A DNA stretch of 64,000 nucleotides from Chitinophaga sp. YR627 (GTDB lineage Bacteria; Bacteroidota; Bacteroidia; Chitinophagales; Chitinophagaceae). How positions within the stretch are numbered: the stretch's first letter is position 1; each line of letters opens with the position of its first letter. The notes below the pieces were generated by a model. That model did not search any database, was not told the DNA's origin, and saw only the letters and a list, made by a program, of their open reading frames with translations. The DNA is taken from the NCBI RefSeq assembly GCF_900114995.1, contig NZ_FOUX01000001.1, positions 558,001 through 622,000 on the forward strand, in the 5' to 3' direction. Positions 19,662-29,779 of the stretch are shown here, in pieces. The position numbers and the translations under genes are program-made.

Positions 19662-22600
19662 TTACCGTATCAACAGTTTTTTAGTAATGACCTTTTCACC
19701 GTAGGTGAACTTCACAACATATATGCCTTTCGGCAACTGCGGAAGATTCAGTCTCACTTCCGGTTGTGCCTTCGCTGCATATACCTGTCTGCCGTTCAGA
19801 TCATACACGAACAGCTGTCCCTGACCGCTGTAGTTGGAGATGATCACTTTGGCCTGACCATCCGTAGCAGGGTTAGGTAAGATCTGTATGGATGGTTCTT
19901 TCAGCTTGGTAACGACTTCTTTGGTAACTGCTGCCGCCACCGCTGCCGGTGAACTATTGGCCAGTATCACCGTACCATATCCTGAAGTGTTTTCATAGTT
20001 GAACAAAGTGCCAAACCATACCGCCTGACCATCACGTGCGCCACCATTATCATCATCGTCATACGCAGCATCAAAACCGAAGGATACGCCTGCTGCAGGA
20101 GTGATGTTCAGCTGTGACCATGGAATACTGATCTCCACTGTGTAACCACCAGTGATCGCAGCATAGGCATGTTGTACGCCTGTTACAGCTGTTTTACTGA
20201 ATAGGGAACTGCTGTTGTATGCTTTGATGAACTGGTTATCACGTCCGTCAAAAGTGCTTAACTTATTGTTGTTTGCATCGATGAAGATTTCAACGGCATC
20301 ATTATCCCATGGATCAGGGGAATCTGAATATAGGGAGCCGTCCAGTACTCTTACACCGATATACAAATTGTTTGCATCCCACAGTACGCCGAAGGTTGCT
20401 GTGTTATTAGGTGAACCGGTCGTTACTTTACTGATCGATTGTGACAGATTCCAGCTGCTTTCATTCAGATTACCATTTACCGTGATCGTACCGGTAGCAG
20501 GACGTGCCTGTATCGTACCAGGTTGATTTGGATCGACAACAGTACCTACTGTTACCTGTACCTGATCACTGGAAGAGAGTGTACCATCACTGACGGTCAA
20601 CTGGAACACATACGTACTGCCGTTTGTCAGACCGGTGATCACAGGATTGGCGATCGCCGCGTTGCTGATAGTGGCGGCAGGACCGCTTACCTTTGTCCAG
20701 CTATAGGTTACGACGTTGCCTTCAGGATCAGAGCCGGCGCCTTGTAGCGTGACTGTTGTTGTGTTGGCTGCCAGCGTAACGTCAGCGCCCGCGTTTACCA
20801 CAGGCGGCTGATTCTGCGGTCCGCTACAGGTGGTCAGGTATACCGTACCAAATACAGCAGGATTAGAGAATGCGGTTGTATTCGTAGCAAATGAAGCGAT
20901 CTGCGCGTCGCGTGTTCCATTGTTATCATCGTCATCGATTTGTACATCCAGTCCGATAGGTTTGCCTATAGCTGGTGTCGTTCCGATGGTTGTCCATGGA
21001 ATGGCCACTTCCAGGTTATAACCGGTGGCAGTTGTATATTGTCTGAAGTTGATACCTGTTGTTCTGGTTACAGAATTAGAACCGGTATGTACCACATTGT
21101 CATTCCAACGGAAGCCCAGCTGGAAGTCGTTCGCACCGTCGTAGGCACTTCCTTTGCTATTATCACCATCCAGGAATATCTCTACTACATCATCCTCCCA
21201 CCAGCTGGCGCCGGAGTCGGAAATCCGGGTCGCATCATTGACCTCTACCAACAGATAAAGGTTGGTATTATCATACATAGCGCGCCATTTACCGGCATAA
21301 TCGGATGGTAAACCACCCAGCACCACATTACTGATATTTCTTACCGGCGCAATCGACCACGCTGCATCGATCGTATTGTCAATGACAGGGGCCGTGCCGG
21401 ATACCTGCGCAATGACTGGCGATACGCAGGGAGGATTATCATTATCAGCAATATTAATGGTCGCAATGGTGTCGCCACCCAACTTATATGAAGCATCCGG
21501 TTTTAAGGTCAGGCGTAATGTTTCCGGACCTTCAAACACGGCGTCGTCTACCGCTGTAACGTTGATCACTGCGGATGGTTGTGCCGGCGTCAGTGTGATC
21601 GTGCCGCTCAAAGAAGGATTGGCATTGTAATCACTGGCGCTGGCTGTACCAGATACTGCATATTTTACATTGATACTCTGTGACAGGGAAGAGGTGCTGA
21701 CAGTGAATCTGCCGGCAGCGCCGCCTTCTGCTGCATTCGGTAAAGTTGCTGTGATATTCACGCCGGGCAGTATCGTCACCTTACGGGTAGCCGTGAAATT
21801 ACCACTGGCGGTCGTTACGGTAATATTGGCCGTGCCGATGCCTACAGTGGTCACTTTACCGGTGGCGTCTACTGTCGCCACAGATGGATTGGAACTGCTC
21901 CAGGTAACGTTTTTGTTGGTCGCATCGGAAGGGATAATATCAGCAGATAGCTGTAATACTTGTCCCTCTGTAAGGGTGGTATCATTCGCTGGTTTGATAT
22001 TCACGCCTGATACAGGAATGTTGATGTTCTGGATGATCAGCTGGAAGCTGTTATTCCGGTTAAGATAAGCGCCTGATTCCGCATTGGTGACGGTCAGGTT
22101 GTTGAATGTCGCTGTCTGTGAACCTGCCTGTACATAGAGTCCGAAACCGCCATAGACATCAGAAGGAACGTCTCTTACAACAGGATCGAGTCCGGTACCA
22201 TCGATGGTAGTATTATTGAATACGAGGTGATGCAGGTTATTGCCGTAAATCTGGATACCGTCGCGTTGTGAGCGCAGAATGGTATTGTTGTCGAATTGCA
22301 TATTGAAAATACCGGTGCCGCCTGCATAGAATTCGATCGCACCTCTTTTCTGGTCCCACAGGTCATAGCTCGTGCCACAACCGATCATGGTGTTTTCATA
22401 TACTTTGATGAGATCACCAGGATACTCAAACGTAAAGCCGGGGAAGTCGTTGGTAAAACGTATGGCGGAGCCACCTACACCGTCTTTGATCAGGTTGTGA
22501 TGGATCTCATGTCCGGTACCGCCGAATAAAGCGATGCTGCCTGCACGCCAGTTGTTTTCGATGGTATTGTACCGGAAGATGTTGTTGCGGCAGGTAGCGT

Positions 22601-23918
22601 TATTACCCGCTGCATTGGCAGGCCATACCGCCAGACCATCATCACCGTTATTCCTTACGCTGGATTGTTCCACTACGGAATTGGAAGTACCCTGACAGAA
22701 GTTTACGCCATCTGCATAGTTGTTCCGGATACGACATCTGGATATCACGAGGTTATTGGTGATATCGATCGGATAAGGAGGATCGTAACCAGCTATCCAG
22801 AAACCACATTCAAAATGCTCCACCCATATGTCATGGATACGGGAACCGGAGCCGTAGGTACCCATGAAACCCTTATAGGTCTTGTACATTTCACCAGGGA
22901 GTCTGGGATTGGATTCGTCATATTTCAGACGGTCATTGTTGATAGTACTAAGTGTAAAATTAGAGATCTCTACGTTGCTGGCACGGCCCATAAAGCCGCC
23001 ATAAAATTGTTTGTCGGTGGAGAAATTAACGTCTGTGTACCAGATGCCTGCGCCCTGGATTTTCATGTTGGTCACATTCAGGGCCAGTTTATCGCTCAAC
23101 AGGAAACGACCTGCCGGGATATAAACATGTTTACCCTGTGAGGCCGCTGCGGCGATACAGGCATTGAATGCGGCAAAATCGTCTGTCTGGTCATTGGCGG
23201 TAGCGCCATAGTCCGTAACAGACAGGAAATTGGCCGGTAGCGGTAATGCGGCAGGAACAGCTTCCACTTCCACAAAGTCGACGCCATAAGTAATGCCGTC
23301 GTTATTGTCTTTGCGGATACTGAGTTTGTCGCCTACATTCATCGGCGCATCGAGCCGGAAATGGACTTCGTCAAAGCGCATGAAGGTCTTTCCTCCCGGT
23401 GTCTGCACAGGATCGGCAGCAGGGAAATACTGGTAGGCCCAGTAGGATGAGAGGTTGATCGTACGTACTTTAACGCCGTTGACATACAGCCCCAGGGTAC
23501 CGGTACGGCCTGCGCCTGTATTGTCATCGGGCATGGTAAAACGCAGGTTGACCCCTTGTGCGGGCTGCGTAAGGGTCCATTCAACACCAGCGCCATTTGT
23601 CGCAAGACTGACATACTTCTGGTCAGATGCTTCGGAGGCGATTTGTGTCTGAATGAACTGAGGTGATTGCTCAAGGGCTGCACCTCCATCCAAGGCTGCA
23701 TTTTCTGCTTCATAACGGGTGTAAGGCAGCTGGTACGCGCCACGGGGTAAACCGTCGCTTTGCGCCAGCAGTGCGCTACTTTGCATCAGTAGCAGTAAAC
23801 AGCATATAGTCTGGTACCAGAAGGGAATTTTCTTCAGGTACCTGAGCCAGGCAGGACCAGCCTGCGTAATGGACGCGGAATGCTCCGCTTTCGAGGGAAA
23901 AGAAACGGGTTTTCTCAT
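19662..23918 (-). CDS. Secreted multidomain beta-helix polysaccharide-active protein with T9SS signal
   Basis: 1418 residues. In order: a long N-terminus with a hydrophobic signal segment at about 36-53; a CBM6/35-like domain from about 60 to 220 (RYEAENAAL); a right-handed parallel beta-helix of the pectate-lyase/GH55-like class at about 230-630 (VTDYGATANDQTDDFAAFNA opens it, with many N-x-I/V rungs); a bacterial Ig-like group 2 domain at about 633-715; a Calx-beta domain at about 718-825; a CBM9-like domain at about 830-1030; a PKD-like domain at about 1035-1130; a second CBM9-like domain at about 1135-1310; and a type IX secretion C-terminal signal from about 1341 (ILPNPATDGQ, LPKGIYVVKF, LLIR end). 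It is probably exported and attached or released to act on or bind polysaccharide; the substrate is unknown. A start further inside, nearer the signal segment, is possible. Confidence 0.88.
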   Translation of the reverse strand: MRKPVSFPSKAEHSASITQAGPAWLRYLKKIPFWYQTICCLLLLMQSSALLAQSDGLPRGAYQLPYTRYEAENAALDGGAALEQSPQFIQTQIASEASDQKYVSLATNGAGVEWTLTQPAQGVNLRFTMPDDNTGAGRTGTLGLYVNGVKVRTINLSSYWAYQYFPAADPVQTPGGKTFMRFDEVHFRLDAPMNVGDKLSIRKDNNDGITYGVDFVEVEAVPAALPLPANFLSVTDYGATANDQTDDFAAFNACIAAAASQGKHVYIPAGRFLLSDKLALNVTNMKIQGAGIWYTDVNFSTDKQFYGGFMGRASNVEISNFTLSTINNDRLKYDESNPRLPGEMYKTYKGFMGTYGSGSRIHDIWVEHFECGFWIAGYDPPYPIDITNNLVISRCRIRNNYADGVNFCQGTSNSVVEQSSVRNNGDDGLAVWPANAAGNNATCRNNIFRYNTIENNWRAGSIALFGGTGHEIHHNLIKDGVGGSAIRFTNDFPGFTFEYPGDLIKVYENTMIGCGTSYDLWDQKRGAIEFYAGGTGIFNMQFDNNTILRSQRDGIQIYGNNLHHLVFNNTTIDGTGLDPVVRDVPSDVYGGFGLYVQAGSQTATFNNLTVTNAESGAYLNRNNSFQLIIQNINIPVSGVNIKPANDTTLTEGQVLQLSADIIPSDATNKNVTWSSSNPSVATVDATGKVTTVGIGTANITVTTASGNFTATRKVTILPGVNITATLPNAAEGGAAGRFTVSTSSLSQSINVKYAVSGTASASDYNANPSLSGTITLTPAQPSAVINVTAVDDAVFEGPETLRLTLKPDASYKLGGDTIATINIADNDNPPCVSPVIAQVSGTAPVIDNTIDAAWSIAPVRNISNVVLGGLPSDYAGKWRAMYDNTNLYLLVEVNDATRISDSGASWWEDDVVEIFLDGDNSKGSAYDGANDFQLGFRWNDNVVHTGSNSVTRTTGINFRQYTTATGYNLEVAIPWTTIGTTPAIGKPIGLDVQIDDDDNNGTRDAQIASFATNTTAFSNPAVFGTVYLTTCSGPQNQPPVVNAGADVTLAANTTTVTLQGAGSDPEGNVVTYSWTKVSGPAATISNAAIANPVITGLTNGSTYVFQLTVSDGTLSSSDQVQVTVGTVVDPNQPGTIQARPATGTITVNGNLNESSWNLSQSISKVTTGSPNNTATFGVLWDANNLYIGVRVLDGSLYSDSPDPWDNDAVEIFIDANNNKLSTFDGRDNQFIKAYNSSSLFSKTAVTGVQHAYAAITGGYTVEISIPWSQLNITPAAGVSFGFDAAYDDDDNGGARDGQAVWFGTLFNYENTSGYGTVILANSSPAAVAAAVTKEVVTKLKEPSIQILPNPATDGQAKVIISNYSGQGQLFVYDLNGRQVYAAKAQPEVRLNLPQLPKGIYVVKFTYGEKVITKKLLIR

Positions 23919-24252
23919 TATGGTAGGTATTTAGAGACAGGAGTGTTTTCCAGGGGCCTCTCATTTTCAACAACGTGGTAAAGTTTTCATCCGTGGTAAT
24001 CTCAAAGGAAAAGAAGTCGGCTGAAATGGGCAAGTAGTACGGAGAAAATATAGAAAATACGGGGGCATATCAGGAGCTATTTTTCTTTAATTTTCTCATT
24101 ATCAGTATGCTGTAGATATATAAGCACCTTAATTGATATAGGCGTTTTGGAGGGTCTCTGCCCTCATGAGCGGGATGTTTCCCCGGTTTTTCATGTCATT
24201 TTTTGGCCGGATATTTTGTTTAATTTAGCGCTACCTATGAAATACCTATACC
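23919..24252. other. Intergenic region, divergent promoters expected
   Basis: A 334-base gap between the minus-strand beta-helix gene and the plus-strand membrane paralogues. It is A+T rich in the middle. I found no exact TAnnTTTG element for either direction and no hairpin with a T-tract. Both genes must be transcribed from here, so the promoters differ from the consensus or I missed them. Confidence 0.4.
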
Positions 24253-24681
24253 ATGGAAATTAAAGCTCGTTTCTCCCAGATCGGATATGTCTTGTTAGGA
24301 GTGTGGGGCCTGTTTCTTGCAGCGATGACATTTTTGGAATATAGTCCCTGGGTGTTGTTTACTTATATCGCATTAACGGTGTGGCTGATCGGCGTCAGAC
24401 CATTTATCTTTACCATCCGGCTGGATAAAGAAAGGATCACTATTACGTGGTTCAAGTTCTTTATTAAGCGAACGACCAGCAAGAATATCCAGCACATCAG
24501 ACTGGAGGTGGTTTATCCTGGTGTGGAAGAAAATCCGGAGGAAGCGATCCTGCATATCTTCAACGGAACCAGATGTATACACCAGGTGTATGCGAACCGG
24601 GGATTTGAAGAAGCAGACTTCAGAAGGCTGATCGTTAAACTGGAGAAATTTAAGATCGCAGGACAGACGATCAGTAATTAG
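24253..24681 (+). CDS. Two-TM membrane protein with PH-like soluble domain, copy 1
   Basis: 142 residues. Two hydrophobic segments at about 10-28 and 32-50 are followed by a beta-rich soluble part (FIFTIRLDKERITITWFKFF, then IRLEVVYPG, then AILHIFNGTRCIHQVYANRGFEEADFRRLI). The TM-TM-beta layout resembles small bacterial PH-domain membrane proteins, a weak match. The gene at 24773 is a paralogue with the same order and matching motifs. Function unknown. Confidence 0.75.
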   Translation: MEIKARFSQIGYVLLGVWGLFLAAMTFLEYSPWVLFTYIALTVWLIGVRPFIFTIRLDKERITITWFKFFIKRTTSKNIQHIRLEVVYPGVEENPEEAILHIFNGTRCIHQVYANRGFEEADFRRLIVKLEKFKIAGQTISN

Positions 24682-24772
24682 GAATTGTATAATGAGGAAT
24701 TAGGAATTGGAGTGCAGGGGAGATGGACGAGGACAGCGATTGGTTAATTAAGGATTAAATATTAGATATTAC
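24682..24772. repeat. AATTAGGAATT-type intergenic repeat, locus 1
   Basis: AT-rich spacer with repeated AGGAATT/AATTAGGAATT units. AATTAGGAATTGGAG near 24700 recurs near 54770, and related AATTAAGAATT units fill 37226-37365. See the finding on this repeat family. Confidence 0.55.
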
Positions 24773-25198
24773 GTGAAACTTGGTAGAGAATATACAGCAC
24801 TGTGGCATTGGGGGAAGATTGGCCTTTCGGCACTGGTATTGATAACGTCTATCGTTACCCGTACGGGTAGTATGTATGCGATTTTGACTTTGTTTACCAT
24901 GGTGATTATGCTGGCGGGAGGATATAAGCGGACATTCACTATTGTACTGGATAAGGGTACGCTGGTACTTACTGGGGTGAATTTAATTTTCAGAACAGTT
25001 GTCAGCTATAATGTGCAGGACATCTGGATGGAACTCATTTATTCAGGATCAACAGGGAAGGCAACGGATGCCATGCTGAATGTATTTGAAGGAAAGAAAT
25101 GTGTACGCCAGGTACATGTGAAAGAGGGATATACAGAAGAAGCATTCAAAAACCTGATCACCGCTTTCTATGTGATGAAGACCTCGTCAGCGGCCTGA
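24773..25198 (+). CDS. Two-TM membrane protein with PH-like soluble domain, copy 2
   Basis: 141 residues from a GTG start; no better ATG in frame would keep the paralogous N-terminus. Two membrane segments lie at about 15-32 and 35-50, then a soluble domain that matches copy 1: FTIVLDKGTLVLTG, IWMELIYSG, AMLNVFEGKKCVRQVHVKEG. It is separated from copy 1 by the repeat-bearing spacer. Identity is modest outside these motifs, so the duplication is old. Function unknown. Confidence 0.72.
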   Translation: MKLGREYTALWHWGKIGLSALVLITSIVTRTGSMYAILTLFTMVIMLAGGYKRTFTIVLDKGTLVLTGVNLIFRTVVSYNVQDIWMELIYSGSTGKATDAMLNVFEGKKCVRQVHVKEGYTEEAFKNLITAFYVMKTSSAA

Positions 25199-25461
25199 TA
25201 TTTATTATTTACCCTGTTGATAGCAGATAAACAGGACGCATCGCCGCTATATACCCGACGTATACGTGGACTTGATGGCGAGATGATGCCTCGCAGTTCT
25301 TAAGTGTGCAATGATGAATAGTTTAGCTATATGGTATGGGAAGAGGCAATACTTTCTCTATTGCGGGGAGGCTCCGCAGTTATCCGGGAAATCGGGGATT
25401 CAAAAAGTAAAGTGACAATCTATCATAGTAACCATTTTATATCTTTCGGGCGGAAAGTCGT

Positions 25462-26226
25462 CTATTCTCTTTTAATAAATACGGGAGACTGATGCAGACA
25501 GACATCAGCAGCAATAAACTCAGACAATTTATATGAAAAATGCTGCTGTACATGAGCGGCTTTATGGAAAGTGCTTCCTCTTTCAGGCGTGATAACCGCT
25601 ATGATATCGGCAGCTACATATTTTCTATCACAGGAAGGTACACCATGCCGGAACGCTCTCACCTGGACTGTTATCACCAATACACCTGTACTACTCTGGT
25701 CTACCTGTAACGTCGTGCCCGCAAAATATTCACCGGGCGTTAGCATCATCCCAGTTGTACTGCTATGTATGATGCGCTGTGTAGCGAAACTGACATTAGC
25801 AGTGATCACCTTCAATTCAAAGGCGATGCAATCTTTGATTGCAGGCAGTATCTGTGCAGGAATATGCACCAGGCCTTCCGGTGAACATGCAGGTACTGTT
25901 GCAAAGAAGCGGTCAATGCCTGCATGCTGATTGAAACGAAAGCCCCTGAGCGCTGCCTCATAGTTCCTTCCATTCCTGATAAATGCCCTGTTAAGACGAT
26001 TGACGTGTGTCCCGTCCGGAAGTATGTCCATTTGCTCATACAGCGCATGGCGGATGAGGGCGCCTTTTCTACTCGCGATGCCGAAGCGCTGCGCTGCATG
26101 CCGGGTATTCTCCGTTTGTCTGACCGTTTCAGGCGCACTGCGCAGAAAGTGCTTGTCTTTTCGTTGATAACCGATCATGTTACCGATTTTGCCGGTGAAG
26201 GTGATCAGCGAGGTTTGTCTTGCCAT
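25462..26226 (-). CDS. Hypothetical protein with basic conserved N-terminus
   Basis: 254 residues, no signal peptide or membrane segment. The N-terminal 65 residues are basic (ITFTGKIGNMIGYQRKDKHF, then TRHAAQRFGIASRKGALIRH). I have the impression of a widespread Chitinophagaceae family of proteins beginning MAR(Q/T)...F.GK.G, but cannot name it. The remainder looks beta-rich with His-containing stretches. It stands alone, facing away from the SusC operon. Function unknown; a phage- or DNA-associated role is possible but unsupported. Confidence 0.65.
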   Translation of the reverse strand: MARQTSLITFTGKIGNMIGYQRKDKHFLRSAPETVRQTENTRHAAQRFGIASRKGALIRHALYEQMDILPDGTHVNRLNRAFIRNGRNYEAALRGFRFNQHAGIDRFFATVPACSPEGLVHIPAQILPAIKDCIAFELKVITANVSFATQRIIHSSTTGMMLTPGEYFAGTTLQVDQSSTGVLVITVQVRAFRHGVPSCDRKYVAADIIAVITPERGSTFHKAAHVQQHFSYKLSEFIAADVCLHQSPVFIKRE

Positions 26227-26591
26227 AAAGATATATCTGGTTATACATAAATATACGGTAAAGAATTCATGAGTGCTGATGTGCTGTTTTGACCGTCCTG
26301 CAATCGTCGTCGTATCAGCTGTGAACGTTCTTCAACCTGCTTACAGACCTATTTGATAATAACAAACATTACCCGAATACATATTAGCGAATATCGAAAA
26401 TAATCACTGCTGTCATGGCTCTTTTCTATCCTATAAAAAAGTCTGAAAATAAATAACTGTATTTTTGACATTTATATTATATTCAACCTTGAATTTCACC
26501 GTTAGCATGAAAAACGCCGGAGGTACTGACCGGCCAGGAACTGTAGTGCAATTAACAAACCTCGAAAAAACACACAACTAAACCCAACGTT
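26227..26591. promoter_or_regulatory. Upstream region of the SusCD operon
   Basis: A 365-base gap. TATTTTTG at 26460-26467 matches the Bacteroidota -7 consensus and would give a leader of about 120 bases. TTCAA-CC-TTGAA at 26482-26493 is a 12-base palindrome just downstream and a possible regulator site. No -33 TTTG is evident and no ECF sigma/anti-sigma or hybrid regulator gene is adjacent, so the operon must be controlled from elsewhere. Confidence 0.4.
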
Positions 26592-29500
26592 ATGAAAACG
26601 CTCTACGTACTCGTAGTGCTGTTGCTATTTGCCTTCCTCCAGGGCTTTTCGCAGCAGACAAACAACGTTACTTACTCAGGAACAGTAACAGATTCCACAG
26701 GCATTCCCATTCCGGGCGCCACCGTATCAGTGAGGAACAGTAACAAAGGAGTGGTCACGAAGAATGATGGTTCGTTTTCCATTCAAGCCATGCCCGGCGC
26801 GCTTATTTCCGTCAGCATTGTAGGTTTCCAGACAAAGGAGCTTGTCCTGGGAAAAGAAACAAAATTACAGATCACTGTTTCTTCACAGGCCAGTAATCTG
26901 ACAGACATTGTTGTAGTAGGTTATGGTACGCAACGAAAGGCCTCCGTTACAGGCGCCGTTAGTACCCTTAAATCGGACGATCTCGTACGAACGCCTGCTA
27001 CTACTACCTCAGCTGCCCTCGTGGGAAAAATGCCGGGTATAACAGCCCGCGCTACTGATGCCCGCCCGGGTAACGGTACCAATCTTCAAATCCGTAACCT
27101 GGGTACGCCGCTCTTCGTTATCGATGGGGTGCCTTACACCGGTAACACGGCTGCATCCGCCTTTGGATTAACCACCGGTTCAGGACAGGATATTTTCAAT
27201 ACACTCGGTCTTGAGGATATTGAAAACATCACCATCCTGAAAGACGCTTCTGCTTCCATTTATGGTTTACGCGCCAGTAACGGTGTGGTACTCGTAACCA
27301 CCAAGAAGGGAACGAAGAACGAACAGCCCCGTATTAACCTGTCAGGTTATTACGGTTTCCAAAACTTTACGCGTTATCCTTATCCGGCGAATGCCGGACA
27401 ATATGTACGCGCACTCGTAGAGTCAGAACAGAACCTCGGCCGTGATCCTTCGCTGCTGTATACGCCCGGTGAGCTCGCGAAGTGGGAAACGGGTACAGAA
27501 AAAGGTTATAAGAGTTATGACTACTACAAGGAAGTACTCCGCCCTAATGTACCTCAAAACTACATTAGCGCGAATGCTTCCGGTGGATCACAGCGTACCA
27601 GTTATTATATGTCTGTCAGCAGACTGAGTCAGGATGCGCTCGTCAAAGACTTTACCTATGAACGTACCAATCTCCAGGCTAACCTGGAGGCCAGTCTGGC
27701 GAAAGGATTAAAGGTCGGCACACAGATCAGCGGTCGTCTTGAAAAACGTCACAACGTCGGTGTACCTGGGCTGGATGATTATTTCAACCCCTTCCTGAGT
27801 ATCTTCAGTATGTGGCCTACAGAGAGCCCTTACGCGAATGATAATCCGAATTATATCCATCAGACGCACAACGTAAACGTTAACCCTGTTACCTACAGAG
27901 ATGACGTGACCGGTTATCTGGATGAATGGTGGAGAGGGATGAACGTCAACTTAAATGCACAGTACGATTTTGATTTCGGTCTGAGTTTAAAAGGTGTATA
28001 CTCCTACAACTATCTCAACGAGGAGTTTGACGGATTTGAATATACCTGGAACGCCTATAAATACGATGCGAACACAGATAACTATTTTACGGAACCGGGC
28101 TTTGGTAACCAGAACCCATGGCGTGAAAGACATAAGCGAAATGTCATCTCCCGCTATGCGCAGTTCCAGATGAGCTATGCGCGTAAATTCAATAACCACA
28201 ATATCTCTGCTATTGCGGCGTATGAGTTGTCAGACTATGAAAACTCATATTATGTGGTACATACGATTCCTACCAACAATTACGTACCTGTGCAGTACCT
28301 GGTGGAACAGGACTATCTTTCTGATGAGTGGAACCTGGAAGCCAGAGCAGGCTATATCGGCAGGATTAACTATGACTACAAATCCAAATATCTGCTGGAA
28401 GTACTCGGCCGTTATGATGGTTCTTACCTCTACGCCTCAGGCAAACGCTGGGGCTTCTTCCCGGGTGTGTCGCTGGGTTGGAGGCTCTCTGAAGAACCCT
28501 GGTTGAAAGGCAAGTTTGGTAATATACTGAATGACCTGAAGCTGAGGGCTTCCTACGGCGAAACAGGTAGTGAGATCGGCTTTTCAAATGGTAATGCGCC
28601 GAATGCATTTGACTATCTCGCCGGTTATAATTTCAACCAGGGCGGTGCTGTCATGAATGGTAGTTATGTGATCGGTCTGCGGCCACGTGGTTTGCCGGTA
28701 ACAGAACTCTCCTGGGTGAAGAATAAGAACTTCAACATTGGTCTTGACTTTACGTTGCTGAACAATAAGGTCAGTGGTCAGCTGGATGTGTTCGAACGTC
28801 GTCGTTCGGGACTACCTGCGGCCCGTTATGACGTGTTGCTGCCAAGTGAAGTGGGTTATTCGCTGCCGAATGCGAATCTTAATAAGGATGCGACACGTGG
28901 TATCGAAGGTATGGTTACTTACAACGGCACCTCCGGTGATGTGCGCTATTCCATCGGCGTTAATGCTACCTATGCGCGACTGAGAAGTGTCAGTACTTAC
29001 AAACCACGTTTTGGTAATGCATGGGATAAGTACCGTAACTCTATTGAAGACCGCTGGTCAAATATCACCTGGGGCTATCATGTAACCGGCCGTTTTGAGT
29101 CAGAAGAACAGATCAAAAACTATGGCATTGATAATGACGGACAGGGTAACCGTACCGAACTGCCGGGTGATTTTATGTATGAAGACGTGAATGGCGACAA
29201 GATCATCAACGGACAGGACCAGCGTCCTATCGGGTATGCACAGGGGGCGCAGCCTTATGTCAGCTTTGGTATCAACAGTAGTGTATCCTGGAAAGGGATC
29301 TCCCTGCGTTTTGATTTTGCAGGTGCAGCGATGCAGTCTTTCCTGCGTGACTGGGAACTGCGTTATCCTTTCCAGAACAATGGTTCGTCTCCAGCCTATA
29401 TGCTGACCGACCGTTGGCACAGGGAAGACCCTTATAATGCAGACAGCAAATGGGTGAGTGGTAAATATCCTGCTATCAGAAAGGATAACACCACTCATGT

Positions 29501-29759
29501 GAACTACGCTGTAAACGATTTCTGGATCACCAACGTAAGGTATATCAGTCTGAAAAACCTCGAACTGGCTTACAACTTCTCGCGCGAGTTTGTGAAGAGG
29601 ATCGGTATTTCCGGACTGCGTGTGTATGCCAACGGAACCAATCTGTTCTCTATCGACAATGTGAAAGAGTATGAGATAGATCCTGAGATCGGCTCTTCCA
29701 ATGGTCTGGTATATCCGCAGCAACGATTGTACAACTTCGGTTTTAACGTATCCTTTTAA
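26592..29759 (+). CDS. SusC/RagA-family TonB-linked outer-membrane transporter
   Basis: 1055 residues, typical of SusC. A signal peptide covers about 1-20 (VLLLFAFLQGFSQQ). A carboxypeptidase-regulatory-like domain covers about 25-105 (GTVTDSTGIPIPGATVSV, DGSFSIQA). The SusC signature VVVGYGTQ is at 107-114, and a plug runs from about 115 to 230 (LQIRNLG...PLFVIDGVPY, EDIENITILKDASASIYGLR). A 22-strand beta barrel fills the remainder and ends in an aromatic residue (NFGFNVSF). It imports an oligosaccharide or peptide across the outer membrane, energised by TonB, with SusD as lid. SusD follows immediately. The substrate cannot be told: no glycosidase adjoins the operon. Confidence 0.96.
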   Translation: MKTLYVLVVLLLFAFLQGFSQQTNNVTYSGTVTDSTGIPIPGATVSVRNSNKGVVTKNDGSFSIQAMPGALISVSIVGFQTKELVLGKETKLQITVSSQASNLTDIVVVGYGTQRKASVTGAVSTLKSDDLVRTPATTTSAALVGKMPGITARATDARPGNGTNLQIRNLGTPLFVIDGVPYTGNTAASAFGLTTGSGQDIFNTLGLEDIENITILKDASASIYGLRASNGVVLVTTKKGTKNEQPRINLSGYYGFQNFTRYPYPANAGQYVRALVESEQNLGRDPSLLYTPGELAKWETGTEKGYKSYDYYKEVLRPNVPQNYISANASGGSQRTSYYMSVSRLSQDALVKDFTYERTNLQANLEASLAKGLKVGTQISGRLEKRHNVGVPGLDDYFNPFLSIFSMWPTESPYANDNPNYIHQTHNVNVNPVTYRDDVTGYLDEWWRGMNVNLNAQYDFDFGLSLKGVYSYNYLNEEFDGFEYTWNAYKYDANTDNYFTEPGFGNQNPWRERHKRNVISRYAQFQMSYARKFNNHNISAIAAYELSDYENSYYVVHTIPTNNYVPVQYLVEQDYLSDEWNLEARAGYIGRINYDYKSKYLLEVLGRYDGSYLYASGKRWGFFPGVSLGWRLSEEPWLKGKFGNILNDLKLRASYGETGSEIGFSNGNAPNAFDYLAGYNFNQGGAVMNGSYVIGLRPRGLPVTELSWVKNKNFNIGLDFTLLNNKVSGQLDVFERRRSGLPAARYDVLLPSEVGYSLPNANLNKDATRGIEGMVTYNGTSGDVRYSIGVNATYARLRSVSTYKPRFGNAWDKYRNSIEDRWSNITWGYHVTGRFESEEQIKNYGIDNDGQGNRTELPGDFMYEDVNGDKIINGQDQRPIGYAQGAQPYVSFGINSSVSWKGISLRFDFAGAAMQSFLRDWELRYPFQNNGSSPAYMLTDRWHREDPYNADSKWVSGKYPAIRKDNTTHVNYAVNDFWITNVRYISLKNLELAYNFSREFVKRIGISGLRVYANGTNLFSIDNVKEYEIDPEIGSSNGLVYPQQRLYNFGFNVSF

Positions 29760-29779
29760 TGCATCTTAACCCGCTAATC

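Noticed and set aside
22665..23141. A 158-codon plus-strand frame inside the beta-helix gene
   Set aside because: Opposite strand to the parallel-beta-helix repeats, which create long antisense frames; no start context or motif.
29100..29723. A 207-codon minus-strand frame inside susC
   Set aside because: Antisense to the conserved SusC beta barrel; no independent support.
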